A program made the translations under genes and the position numbers. 64,000 nt of DNA from Bacillus sp. FJAT-49711 (GTDB taxonomy: Bacteria; Bacillota; Bacilli; Bacillales; Bacillaceae_C): positions 938,364 to 1,002,363 of the forward strand of contig NZ_JAGYPL010000002.1 of NCBI RefSeq assembly GCF_018343715.1. Reading direction: 5' to 3'. Shown piece after piece: positions 42,447 through 51,151 of this stretch; within the stretch, counting starts at the first letter, position 1, and the number at the start of each line of letters is the position of its first letter. Below the pieces are notes generated by a model that saw only the letters and a list, made by a program, of their open reading frames with translations, was not told the origin of the DNA and did not search any database.

Positions 42447-44537
42447 ATGTCAATAAGCGTTTATAAAGAAAAGTTTTTTTTACTTAGTACCGAAAAGACA
42501 TCTTATGCTCTATACATAAACAATAAACAATTACTTTGCAATCTCTATTGGGGAGAACGTATAGATAGAATAGAAGACTTTGACGATACATTTTTAGAGG
42601 AATTTGCTGATTCTGCAAACCCTCAAAAAATTATGGAAGAGTGCTCGTCGTTTGGGGGAATGCGATTTAAAGAAACTTCTATGAAAGTAACCTTTTCTGA
42701 TGAGGTTCGTGATTTTCGATATGAAGTTAAGGATTATTCTATAGAAAACGATACCTTAACTATTGTCTTAGAAGATGTTCACTATTCATTAAGAATATAT
42801 ATGAAATATAGGGTTTTTGAAGAAGAAAATATTATAGAAAAGTGGAGAGAAGCCGAAAACTTTGGTGAAGAAAAAATAGCGTTAGAGCGCTTTTACTCCG
42901 CAGAGTATGGGATAGAAGGTACCGGATTTGAAACTTTAAACTTTAATGGGCACTGGGGAAGTGAATTTCAACAGTATAGTGAGCCTATTGAAAGTGGGAA
43001 AAAAGTATATGAAAGTCTATATGGTTTAACAGCTCATAATGCAAGCCCATTTTTTGCAATTCATAAAAATGCCAATGAAAGCCAAGGAGAAGTCTATTAC
43101 GGAGTATTACAATATTCGGGTAACTTCAAAACAGTAATAGAGCCTGTTTCATATGGGTATGTCAATATATTATCGGGAATATCTGATAGTGATTTTGAAT
43201 GGATATTAAGACCAGGGGAAGTTTTTAAAGCTCCATCTGTATTTTCCGGATACTCCAATAATGGTTTTACTGATATGACACATACACTTTCTATATTCTC
43301 TAGGAAGCATGTTATGCCTTCTCATTGGGCAAACAAACCACTGCCTGTTTTGTATAACTCTTGGTATTCAACATTTTTCGATGTGCATTGTGATGACCAA
43401 ATAAAATTAGCTGAAAAGGCCTCCGAAATTGGTGTTGAGCTTTTTGTAATTGACGATGGTTGGTTTGAGGGCAGAATCAATGATAAAGCGGGATTGGGAG
43501 ATTGGTATGTTGATAAAAATAAGTTTCCAGATGGACTTACACCTCTAATAAAAAGAGTAAATGAATTAGGCATGGATTTTGGGATTTGGATTGAACCAGA
43601 GATGGTTAATGCAAATAGTAATTTATACAAGTCTCATCCAGACTGGATTTATAGATACAATTCTAGAGAAGTCTTAATGGGTAGAAATCAATATATGCTT
43701 GATTTAACTAATCCTGAAGTTATTGAATATCTAATTAAAAGTTTTGATGAATTATTATCCGAAAATAAAATTGCCTATATTAAATGGGACATGAATCGCT
43801 ATGCTTCGGAAATTGGATCAAATTTTCAAGATCCAAAAGAGTTTAAGTCAATATGGTATAAAAATACGCAAGGATTTTATGAGGTTATTAAAGCATTAAG
43901 AGAATTGCATCCAACAGTCGAATTCGAGGCTTGTGCTTCTGGTGGAGGAAGAGTTGATTTTGGTTCTATGGCGTATTTCGATGAGTATTGGCCTAGTGAT
44001 AACACTGATCCATTAGATCGTTTATATATGCAAGAAGCCTATAGCCTTGTTTACCCTATAAAGTATATGCGAGCTTGGTATACACATGATTTTGGAATGA
44101 ATAATCGTTCCATCCCATTGCAGTTTAGTATGTATTCTGCAATGTGTGGCTCATTAGGAATTGGAACCAATTTATATAATACGGATGCAGAGGAACTTCA
44201 ACTTATTAAAAGATATATTGAAGAATATAAGTATATTAGAAATATTGTTCAATTTGGTGATTTATACCGATTAAAATCATTTAGACATGATGAAGTTCAT
44301 GTAGTCCAATACGCAACTGAAAATAGTAGTGCTTTATTTATCTTTTTAGACCACGCTAGAAATGGGAAGAAGTATTATCGAATAAAGTTAAAAGGGTTAG
44401 ATTCTTTATCCAATTATCATTTTGAAATAAATGGAACAAAATATATTAAGTCGGGTTCCTTTTTAATGAATAAAGGAATAAACATTCATTTAAAAGGTGA
44501 TTACGATAGCAAATTGATTCATTTAAATAAAATGTAA
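42447..44537 (+). CDS. alpha-galactosidase, glycoside hydrolase family 36
   Basis: A 696-residue retaining alpha-galactosidase that would cleave terminal alpha-1,6-galactose from imported oligosaccharides in the cytoplasm. The nucleophile Asp448 lies in YIKWDMNR and the acid/base Asp518 in WPSDNTDPLDR. The substrate-binding motif ACASGGGR is at 495-502, and VIDDGWFEGR at about 334-343. An N-terminal beta-sandwich covers about 1-290. Length is normal for intracellular Bacillus-type members. No signal peptide is present. The ATG follows AGGAGG. This enzyme sets the substrate class of the whole operon. Confidence 0.95.
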   Translation: MSISVYKEKFFLLSTEKTSYALYINNKQLLCNLYWGERIDRIEDFDDTFLEEFADSANPQKIMEECSSFGGMRFKETSMKVTFSDEVRDFRYEVKDYSIENDTLTIVLEDVHYSLRIYMKYRVFEEENIIEKWREAENFGEEKIALERFYSAEYGIEGTGFETLNFNGHWGSEFQQYSEPIESGKKVYESLYGLTAHNASPFFAIHKNANESQGEVYYGVLQYSGNFKTVIEPVSYGYVNILSGISDSDFEWILRPGEVFKAPSVFSGYSNNGFTDMTHTLSIFSRKHVMPSHWANKPLPVLYNSWYSTFFDVHCDDQIKLAEKASEIGVELFVIDDGWFEGRINDKAGLGDWYVDKNKFPDGLTPLIKRVNELGMDFGIWIEPEMVNANSNLYKSHPDWIYRYNSREVLMGRNQYMLDLTNPEVIEYLIKSFDELLSENKIAYIKWDMNRYASEIGSNFQDPKEFKSIWYKNTQGFYEVIKALRELHPTVEFEACASGGGRVDFGSMAYFDEYWPSDNTDPLDRLYMQEAYSLVYPIKYMRAWYTHDFGMNNRSIPLQFSMYSAMCGSLGIGTNLYNTDAEELQLIKRYIEEYKYIRNIVQFGDLYRLKSFRHDEVHVVQYATENSSALFIFLDHARNGKKYYRIKLKGLDSLSNYHFEINGTKYIKSGSFLMNKGINIHLKGDYDSKLIHLNKM

Positions 44538-44623
44538 TTATCGTACATTAATTTTAGTGAAATGTAATTTATGCTCAATCAAAATATTTTCAGATTTTGA
44601 ATTAACCCTGGTAGCTTTTAAAA

Positions 44624-44650
44624 GAAGGAGGGCAAGTTAGCCCTCCCTTC
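44624..44650 (+). terminator. GC-rich hairpin after the alpha-galactosidase gene
   Basis: GAAGGAGGGC (44624-44633) pairs with GCCCTCCCTTC (44640-44650) with one bulge. The following CTGTTATCTTT is only weakly T-rich. It may terminate part of the transcripts between the uptake half and the catabolic half of the cluster. Confidence 0.5.
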
Positions 44651-44785
44651 CTGTTATCTTTGAATGACTATTAAAAATGATGTTGATGATATTTTTTTAG
44701 TGCTAACCGCCTATAGTTAATTGATATAAGGGCTGGTTTACATTTTAGAGAACAAAAGCAAATGTAGAAGGTGGAGGGATACTTT

Positions 44786-45568
44786 TTGGACCATCAAAAG
44801 GTTAAAGTAACGATTGTGACTGGGGCCGGTAGAGGAATCGGAAAAGGTATTGCGGAGTGCTTCGTCAAAGAAGGTTCAATCGTTATAATTGCAACCAGAG
44901 AATATGAAGAAGGAAAAATTGTAGAAAACGAATTGAAGAATATGGGAGGTACCGCGGTTTTTATACAAACTGATGTTTCTTCCGAAGAAAGTATAAAAAA
45001 TATGGTTAACGAAACTATTAATCAATTTGGGAAAATTGATACATTAGTAAATAATGCAGGTATTACACGGTTTATACCAATTGAACATGCCACCTTAGAT
45101 GATTGGAATGAGCTTATCAACATTGATTTACGAGGACCGTTTTTATGTAGCAAATATGTTCTGCCACATATGAAAAAAAATAATTATGGATCTATCGTTA
45201 ACATTTCTTCAAATCATGCAATCGCTACCCTCCCAGATTCTGAAATATATGCGGCGGCAAAGGGAGGAGTAAACGCGATGACAAAAAGTATGGCACTTAG
45301 TTTAGGTGAATACGGAATTAGAGTTAATTCAATTTGTCCCGGTTTTACAGAGACTCCTCATTATTATCAATGGTTGTCTGATAAAGGGGATAAAGATTTG
45401 CATGAAGAAGTATTACAAATTCATGCAACAAAAAGAATTTGTAATCCAATTGATATTGGTAAGCTAGCGGTATATTTATCTTCGGAGGATGCATTCATGA
45501 TCACGGGTGAAAATATTGTGGTAGATGGAGGAGTTTCTTCTCGCCTATATAATTCAAATAAATTTTGA
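44786..45568 (+). CDS. short-chain dehydrogenase/reductase, probable galactose 1-dehydrogenase
   Basis: A 260-residue SDR-family enzyme. TTG at 44786 is used because GGAGGG lies seven bases upstream, inside a longer frame. The cofactor loop TGAGRGIG is at residues 12-19. The Ser-Tyr-Lys catalytic set is visible in NISSNHA and YAAAKGG, and DGG near the end is typical. Next to alpha-galactosidase, galactonate dehydratase, aldolase and kinase genes, oxidation of D-galactose to galactonolactone is the step left to fill. That assignment is by context; SDR sequence alone does not give the substrate. Confidence 0.85.
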   Translation: MDHQKVKVTIVTGAGRGIGKGIAECFVKEGSIVIIATREYEEGKIVENELKNMGGTAVFIQTDVSSEESIKNMVNETINQFGKIDTLVNNAGITRFIPIEHATLDDWNELINIDLRGPFLCSKYVLPHMKKNNYGSIVNISSNHAIATLPDSEIYAAAKGGVNAMTKSMALSLGEYGIRVNSICPGFTETPHYYQWLSDKGDKDLHEEVLQIHATKRICNPIDIGKLAVYLSSEDAFMITGENIVVDGGVSSRLYNSNKF

Positions 45569-45755
45569 GAATTAGCCATTCTTACATAGCCGGATTTGCT
45601 TTGCACGAATCTAAACAATTTCCATTTGTAAAAATATTCTAAAGGGGCCGTAACTTTTATAAAATGCTGCCTCCCTCAACTGTAAAAGTAATTGAAAATG
45701 ATAGGTTTTTATTTTTATAAAATAAAAGGTGGATTTTAGAAGAAGGGGGAAGATG

Positions 45756-46391
45756 ATGAGTACATTATCAAGAATCTTGAACCAAAAGTTGATAGCTATT
45801 ATTAGAAATATACATCCTGAAGACATTTTAAAAGTATGTAAAGCATTGCATGAAGGTGGAATAAGCATCATGGAAATAACTCTGAATTCACCGAATGCAC
45901 TGAAATCAATTAACGAAGCATCTAATGCATTGGGTGAAGAAATTTTAATTGGTGCTGGCACTGTTTTAGACTCGGAATCCGCACGTGCTGCCATATCAGC
46001 AGGGGCAAAATTTATCATTTCCCCAACTGTCAATATTGAAACAATAAAAACTACAAAAAGATATGGAATTACCAGTATTCCAGGTGCATTTACGCCAACT
46101 GAAATACTTTTAGCATATGAAAATGGTGCAGATATCATTAAGGTTTTTCCAGCATCCTTAGGACCAAACTACATTAAAGATATACTAGCCCCTCTTTCTC
46201 CTATACCTTTATTAGCAACTGGTGGCGTGAATATAAATAATGTTATCGATTATATGTCGGTGGGTGTTGTAGGTTGCGGTATTGGCAGTTCATTGGTAAG
46301 TAGTGAGGAAAACATTTCTCCAGAATATTTATCGCAAATAACATACAGGGCACAACAATTTAGCTTGGCGATAAATGAGTTTAGAAATTAG
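45756..46391 (+). CDS. 2-keto-3-deoxy-6-phosphogluconate/galactonate aldolase
   Basis: A 211-residue class I aldolase. The ATG at 45756 follows AAGGGGG; an upstream GTG would place the ribosome binding site inside the gene. Typical sequences are GAGTVLDSESARAAISAGAK, PGAFTPTEIL and IIKVFPAS, where the lysine forms the Schiff base. It would split 2-keto-3-deoxy-6-phosphogalactonate to pyruvate and glyceraldehyde 3-phosphate. The neighbouring dehydratase favours the galactonate form, although KDPG aldolases are often dual. Confidence 0.9.
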   Translation: MSTLSRILNQKLIAIIRNIHPEDILKVCKALHEGGISIMEITLNSPNALKSINEASNALGEEILIGAGTVLDSESARAAISAGAKFIISPTVNIETIKTTKRYGITSIPGAFTPTEILLAYENGADIIKVFPASLGPNYIKDILAPLSPIPLLATGGVNINNVIDYMSVGVVGCGIGSSLVSSEENISPEYLSQITYRAQQFSLAINEFRN

Positions 46392-46438
46392 CTATATTTT
46401 AGTTTTATAGAGGTTTTGTTTATAGGGAGGGTGTGGAT

Positions 46439-47587
46439 ATGAAAATTGTAAAAATGGAATGTTTTGTAGTTCCCCCACGTTGGTTATTTGTAAAAGTAGT
46501 AACAGACGCAGGGATTGTTGGATGGGGAGAGCCTATAATTGAAGGAAAAGCTCAAACGGTAAAAGCAGCGGTTTACGAATTGAGTGAATATTTAATGGGA
46601 AAAGACCCTATGAGAATTGAGGATCATTGGCAAACTCTCTATCGTTCCGGTTTTTATCGCGGTGGTCCTATTTTAATGAGTGCTATAGCTGGAATTGACC
46701 AAGCTTTATGGGATATTAAAGGGAAGTATTATGATGCTCCTGTTTATCAGTTATTAGGTGGAGCATGCCGCGACTCTGTTCGTGTATACTCATGGATTGG
46801 AGGAGACAGACCCGGTGAAGTTGCCCGAGAGGCTAGAGAAAAGAAAGAGGCTGGATTTACAGCAATTAAGATGAATGGAACTGAAGAGTTGCAATATATT
46901 GATTCTTATAAAAAAATTGACGAAGTTCTTGAACGTGTAGCTGCCGTTCGTGATGTAGTTGGCTCCGATTTTGGAATTGGAATAGATTTTCATGGTCGTG
47001 TACATAAGCCGATGGCAAAAATTTTAGCGAAAGAGCTGGAACAATTTAGACCGATGTTTATCGAAGAACCCGTTTTATCTGAAAATAACGAGGCGTTGCG
47101 TGAAGTTGCACGTGCTAGCACTATCCCAATAGCAACCGGGGAAAGATTGTATTCCCGATGGGATTTTAAAAAAATTCTCTCGGAGGGATACGTGGATATT
47201 ATTCAACCAGACCTTTCACATGCTGGTGGTATTACAGAGTGTAAAAAGATTATTTCAATGGCGGAAGCATATGATGTAGCGGTTGCACCCCATTGCCCGC
47301 TTGGCCCCATAGCATTAGCAGCGTGTTTACAAGTAGATGCAACATCCCATAATGTTTTTATTCAAGAACAAAGCTTAGGCATTCATTATAATCAAGGAAG
47401 TGATTTATTAGATTATTTGGTGGATCCGTCTATTTTTGAATATACAAATGGGTACGTTAATAATTTGGAGGGGCCAGGATTAGGTATTGAAGTAAACGAA
47501 GAAACAGTAAAAAGACAAGCTGGCATTGGACATAATTGGAAAAACCCTATATGGAGACATAAGGATGGAACTATAGCAGAATGGTAA
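46439..47587 (+). CDS. dgoD: galactonate dehydratase
   Basis: A 382-residue enolase-superfamily enzyme that dehydrates D-galactonate to 2-keto-3-deoxygalactonate. The sequence follows DgoD closely: an N-terminal [19 protein letters not shown] and a lid segment [20 protein letters not shown]. The metal ligands lie in GIDFHGR, FIEEPV and [12 protein letters not shown]. The catalytic histidine region reads [14 protein letters not shown] at 46439 follows GGGAGGGTG; an in-frame GTG lies two codons earlier. Its place after an SDR and a KDPGal aldolase strongly supports the assignment. Confidence 0.9.
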   Translation: MKIVKMECFVVPPRWLFVKVVTDAGIVGWGEPIIEGKAQTVKAAVYELSEYLMGKDPMRIEDHWQTLYRSGFYRGGPILMSAIAGIDQALWDIKGKYYDAPVYQLLGGACRDSVRVYSWIGGDRPGEVAREAREKKEAGFTAIKMNGTEELQYIDSYKKIDEVLERVAAVRDVVGSDFGIGIDFHGRVHKPMAKILAKELEQFRPMFIEEPVLSENNEALREVARASTIPIATGERLYSRWDFKKILSEGYVDIIQPDLSHAGGITECKKIISMAEAYDVAVAPHCPLGPIALAACLQVDATSHNVFIQEQSLGIHYNQGSDLLDYLVDPSIFEYTNGYVNNLEGPGLGIEVNEETVKRQAGIGHNWKNPIWRHKDGTIAEW

Positions 47588-47797
47588 ATTTATAATGTTT
47601 CAACTTAGTAAAGTGCAATGAACTTATTACTTCAATTAATTTTGAGACATTTTATTGTTTTTGTAGTTTCATAAGTTTATTCGTAACAGATATATCTGCT
47701 AAATCGAGCTACCATTTATGACTAAGTTTAAAATGTTGAAACATACAAAGAAGAAATTCCTTTATTCCATTTTTGATTAAGGTAAGGAGACTATAAA

Positions 47798-48592
47798 ATG
47801 TCATATATAGCTTATCGTACGAAAGAGAAAATTGTAATAGATGGTAAACTAAACGAGAAATCATGGCAGCTTGCACCTAGATCTCCTCGTTTTGTAGATA
47901 TTATTAATGGAAGTCCAGCGTTATATGGCACTCAGTCTGCAGTGCTTTGGGATGATGAATATTTATATATTGGATTTTGGGTTGAGGAGCCATTAGTTCA
48001 AGCAGAAATTACAGAGAGGGATGGCCTAATATTTAACGAAAATAATGTGGAAGTTTTTATTGATGGTGGAGATACATATTATGAATTTCAAATTAATGCA
48101 TTAAACACCATCTATGAAGTTTTTTTTATATGGAGAGATGTTTTTGAAAGAGGAGGTAAATATGACATTCCTGAATTCGATATTTTTGGGAAAAGTGCTT
48201 ATACATTTGGAGGGAATCATGATAGAGTTCCAATACATTTTTGGGAAGGCACACATCCGCGTGGGCTAAGGTGGGCATTTAGAAATTGGGATTTTCCTGG
48301 ACTTAGAGCGGAGGTTCATGTTGATGGCAAAATAAATGATGAAAACTCTATTGATAAAGGCTGGACAGCTGAGCTCGCATTTCCGTGGTCAGGGATGAAA
48401 TGGTTAGCTAATGGTCGGTCATTACCGCCTAGTGAAGGAGATTTATGGAAATTGCAATTTGCTAGATATGAAAAATTAATATCCTTAAATAAAAATATTG
48501 GATATGCATGGAAGCCTATTGGGTCGGATGACAACCACAGACCTGAAAAGTTTACAGCGATACAATTTTCAAACAAAATTGTCGGGGAATAA
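47798..48592 (+). CDS. CBM9-like carbohydrate-binding family protein, cytoplasmic
   Basis: A 264-residue protein built almost entirely of a CBM9-like/DOMON-type beta-sandwich (VIDGKLNEKSWQLAPRSPRF, later WDDEYLYIGFWVEEP and NNVEVFIDGG). It lacks a signal peptide, unlike typical CBM9 modules of secreted xylanases. The ATG follows AAGGAGACT. It sits between the galactonate dehydratase and the sugar kinase. Its function is unknown: it could bind a sugar acid or lactone, or act on one. No lactonase gene is otherwise present in the pathway. Confidence 0.85.
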   Translation: MSYIAYRTKEKIVIDGKLNEKSWQLAPRSPRFVDIINGSPALYGTQSAVLWDDEYLYIGFWVEEPLVQAEITERDGLIFNENNVEVFIDGGDTYYEFQINALNTIYEVFFIWRDVFERGGKYDIPEFDIFGKSAYTFGGNHDRVPIHFWEGTHPRGLRWAFRNWDFPGLRAEVHVDGKINDENSIDKGWTAELAFPWSGMKWLANGRSLPPSEGDLWKLQFARYEKLISLNKNIGYAWKPIGSDDNHRPEKFTAIQFSNKIVGE

Positions 48593-48669
48593 TAGAATTA
48601 TTGATAAAAATATTATGGACCATACATAGAAATTAATCATAGGATCTTTTAGAAGGAGGTATCCTTTGT

Positions 48670-49626
48670 ATGACCACTCAAAGTCCCGATGTTATTACTT
48701 TTGGTGAAACTATGGTTCTATTGACGCCGGATCATCTTAATAGAATTGAAAATAGCGATAGATTTATAAAGTCACATGGAGGAGCAGAAAGTAATTTTGC
48801 TATTGGGATCGCCAGACTTGGACATAGTGTAGGTTGGTTTGGTTCACTTGGAGATGATCCATTCGGCAGATACATATTTAAATCAATTCGTGGCGAGGGA
48901 GTAGATGTAACAAGAGTGGAATTTACAAATCAAGCTCCCACCGGTTTCATGCTCAGAGAAAGAGTAGCTGGACAAACCTCCGTTTACTATTACAGACATA
49001 ATTCAGCTGCTAGTAAAATTGTTCCTGAAAACATTGACGAAGATTATATTAAACAGGCTTCAATCCTGCATATTACTGGTATTACTTGTGCTATTAGTGA
49101 GACAGCAAAGAATACCGTTTTCGAAGCTGTTAATATTGCTAAAAGGAACGGTGTGAAAGTTAGTTTTGATCCAAATATAAGATTAAAATTGTGGAGCTTA
49201 GAAGAGGCGAGATCCGTAATATTACCATTGGCGGAAGAAGTTGATTATTTCCTTCCGGGAATGGACGAATTAATGCTGTTATATGAAACAAATAATCCCG
49301 AAAAGATATTTGCGAGATTAACAAAATTGAATGCGGTTTCTATCGTGAAAGGAGGAAAAAAAGAAGCTTTTTTAATTGAAAATGGTAAGATTGCCTCCTT
49401 TCCTTATGTAAGAGTTGATCATATTGTTGATCCGATAGGAGCTGGTGATGGGTTTTGCGCTGGTTTTATCAGTGGTTTATTAAAAGGGTTTGATCATACT
49501 GACTCCGTTCGATATGCGAACTTAGTTGGTTCACTTATCATTCAGGCCGAGGGTGATTGGGAAGGCATACCAAATTGGCAGCAATTACAAGCAATCATAA
49601 ATAAAGAAAGTTTTATAGAAAGATAG
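48670..49626 (+). CDS. PfkB-family 2-keto-3-deoxygluconate/galactonate kinase
   Basis: A 318-residue ribokinase-superfamily enzyme. The N-terminus reads DVITFGETMVLLTPD, then a sugar-binding GGAESNFAIGIARLG. The second PfkB signature, DPIGAGDGFCAGF, includes the catalytic aspartate. The ribosome binding site AGAAGGAGGT is nearly perfect. With the dehydratase and aldolase genes it completes phosphorylation of 2-keto-3-deoxygalactonate. Sequence resembles KDG kinases generally, so the exact epimer is inferred from context. Confidence 0.9.
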   Translation: MTTQSPDVITFGETMVLLTPDHLNRIENSDRFIKSHGGAESNFAIGIARLGHSVGWFGSLGDDPFGRYIFKSIRGEGVDVTRVEFTNQAPTGFMLRERVAGQTSVYYYRHNSAASKIVPENIDEDYIKQASILHITGITCAISETAKNTVFEAVNIAKRNGVKVSFDPNIRLKLWSLEEARSVILPLAEEVDYFLPGMDELMLLYETNNPEKIFARLTKLNAVSIVKGGKKEAFLIENGKIASFPYVRVDHIVDPIGAGDGFCAGFISGLLKGFDHTDSVRYANLVGSLIIQAEGDWEGIPNWQQLQAIINKESFIER

Positions 49627-49755
49627 TGCTACATAACGATATTTTCCTAAGGTAGAACAAAAGGGAACACCTTGAAAAAGGAAGTGGAAAAAAGTATATC
49701 ATTAATATATCAACATCTAGAAGGAGGGAAGATTCATTAAAGCAGTTTTGATTTA

Positions 49756-50535
49756 ATGAAAAAACTAATGAAAACAATATTTGTAAAAGATTACGATGAA
49801 ATGTCTAAACATGCCTATGAATTAATTAAAGAAGTGATTGAAACAAAAGAGGAACCAGTAATATCGATGACAACGGGTGGTTCACCTAGAGGCTTGTTTA
49901 AATTATTTGTAGAAGATATTAATAGTGGATTAGATATTAGTAATACGACAATTATGAACTTAGATGAGTATATGGGTCCAAAAGATTCTGTTTACACAGT
50001 TAGGACGTTTATGTATAAAAATCTATATAACATTATTGATTCTAAGCCAAAAAATATATACTTAATCGATGGGGAAGCACAGGAACCAGAAAAAGAAATT
50101 GCCAGATATAAAGCAATTCTTGACCAATATCCTAGGGATGTGCAATTACTCGGTTTAGGTACAAATGGTCATATAGGTGCCAATGAGCCAGGAACTTCTT
50201 TCGACTCAACGATGTTTTTAGCGATGCATGATGAATCTACGATTCAAAGTACTATGAGGGAATATGGAATCGGAAGAGAGGATGCTCCTACAGAAATGTT
50301 AACTCTCGGATTTTCTGAGATTTTAGAAGCGGAAAAAGTAATACTAATCGTATCTGGAAAGCATAAGGCGGAGGCAGCAAAAGCCTTATTAGAAGGTGAA
50401 ATAACTCCTGAATGTCCTGCAACGGCATTAAGAAATAAAGAAAATGCGATTGTCATTATTGATGAAGAAGCAGCATCACTATTGGAAAAGAGCTCTAACC
50501 GATACAAAAGTGAATTTTTTAAATCTTACTTTTAA
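49756..50535 (+). CDS. NagB-type aminosugar-6-phosphate deaminase/isomerase
   Basis: A 259-residue protein with NagB-family landmarks: the phosphate loop SMTTGGSPRGL, NLDEYMG with the catalytic aspartate, and GTNGHIGANEPG with the catalytic histidine. It differs from the nagB product at 17106-17852 in sequence (GENGHIAFNEPG there) and may act on galactosamine 6-phosphate, as AgaI does. The start is odd. The clear GAAGGAGGGAAG site at 49720-49731 lies about 24 bases before the ATG, and an in-frame stop at 49738-49740 prevents an earlier start. ATG at 49768 is an alternative. Confidence 0.82.
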   Translation: MKKLMKTIFVKDYDEMSKHAYELIKEVIETKEEPVISMTTGGSPRGLFKLFVEDINSGLDISNTTIMNLDEYMGPKDSVYTVRTFMYKNLYNIIDSKPKNIYLIDGEAQEPEKEIARYKAILDQYPRDVQLLGLGTNGHIGANEPGTSFDSTMFLAMHDESTIQSTMREYGIGREDAPTEMLTLGFSEILEAEKVILIVSGKHKAEAAKALLEGEITPECPATALRNKENAIVIIDEEAASLLEKSSNRYKSEFFKSYF

Positions 50536-50610
50536 TACATAACAGGCAAATATTAAATTTGTGTAAATCCGTATTGTTAAAATTGGGTATAGTTTGCACC
50601 ATCCTAAATA

Positions 50611-50903
50611 GTCAAAGCAAATAGGGAAGTATTTGTAGATCGCACTCACTCAGGAGATACAAGCTTCCATCAAGATCTCGCCGGTAAACATAGCGTCATC
50701 TTGCAGCCAAACGATAATAAAATTAGTTTCATGTATATGTTGATTGGTCATCTGTTGAAGTCTTTGTAAATGACGGAGAGAAAGTAATCACGGACTTAAT
50801 TTTTCCAAAAGAAGATGGCGGGGAGATTGTCCAATTTTCCAACGGAGCGAGAGTAACGTTGAGTTCATATGAGTTTTTTGAATTGGAATCTGTGTGGAGT
50901 TGA
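50611..50903 (+). pseudogene. C-terminal remnant of a GH32 enzyme (levanase or sucrose hydrolase)
   Basis: Two frames together encode a GH32 beta-sandwich end. The first runs over 50611-50729 (REVFVDRTHSGDTSFHQDL, then AGKHSVILQPNDNKIS). After a shift near 50729 the second continues to TGA at 50901-50903 (VDWSSVEVFVNDGE, then VTLSSYEFFELESVW). VDRSSVEVFxNDGE is a hallmark of this domain. There is no start, no N-terminal catalytic domain and one frameshift, so it is a decayed fragment. Confidence 0.85.
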
Positions 50904-50919
50904 GAATTGTTTAAAATGA

Positions 50920-50950
50920 AATTGTTTGAGTGCCTGGCACTCAAACAATT
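50920..50950. repeat. dispersed palindromic element, copy 2
   Basis: AATTGTTTGAGTGCC and GGCACTCAAACAATT are perfect 15-base arms around a single T. The sequence repeats the element at 27354-27386 with only small changes. It lies 17 bases after the stop of the GH32 remnant, so it may mark a deletion junction. Confidence 0.8.
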
Positions 50951-51042
50951 ATCTAACCGAAAGTAAGCTATCATCTTCAATTTTGGAGAGGAATCTACAG
51001 CGAAATAATGATGAAGCTTTAAAATAGAATAACGTAAATACC

Positions 51043-51086
51043 ACATGACCCCAGGGAGAATAATTTCTGAGGTCATGTTCCTTTTT
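51043..51086 (+). terminator. plus-strand terminator in the intergenic scar
   Basis: ACATGACC (51043-51050) pairs with GGTCATGT (51071-51078), followed by TTCCTTTTTG. It could stop any transcript reading out of the NagB-type gene or the former GH32 gene. Confidence 0.6.
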
Positions 51087-51140
51087 GAAAACACAAAAGC
51101 CCTGAAGTTTGTACTTCGTTGAACAGGCGCTAGCGCTTTT
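51085..51140 (-). terminator. terminator-like hairpin group after the Lrp gene
   Basis: Just beyond the minus-strand stop at 51152, the minus strand can form an outer stem with AAAAGC and GCTTTT. Inside it are the palindrome GCGCTAGCGC and a small GAAGT/ACTTC hairpin. TTTTGTGTTTTC follows. The overall shape fits a terminator, though it is complex and may be another repeated element. Confidence 0.5.
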
Positions 51141-51151
51141 GTTCATTTTAT

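Larger units (their letters stand above)
50536..51151. other. intergenic region with GH32 remnant, repeat and two terminators
   Basis: No intact gene lies here. From left to right it contains a frameshifted GH32 C-terminal fragment (50611-50903), a dispersed palindrome (50920-50950), a plus-strand terminator (51043-51086) and a minus-strand terminator-like hairpin group (51085-51140). This looks like the scar of a deleted sucrose or fructan locus. Confidence 0.65.

Noticed and set aside
45611-46138. A 175-codon minus-strand frame opposite the aldolase gene
   Set aside because: The aldolase on the plus strand has clear catalytic motifs; the opposite frame has none and no start signal.
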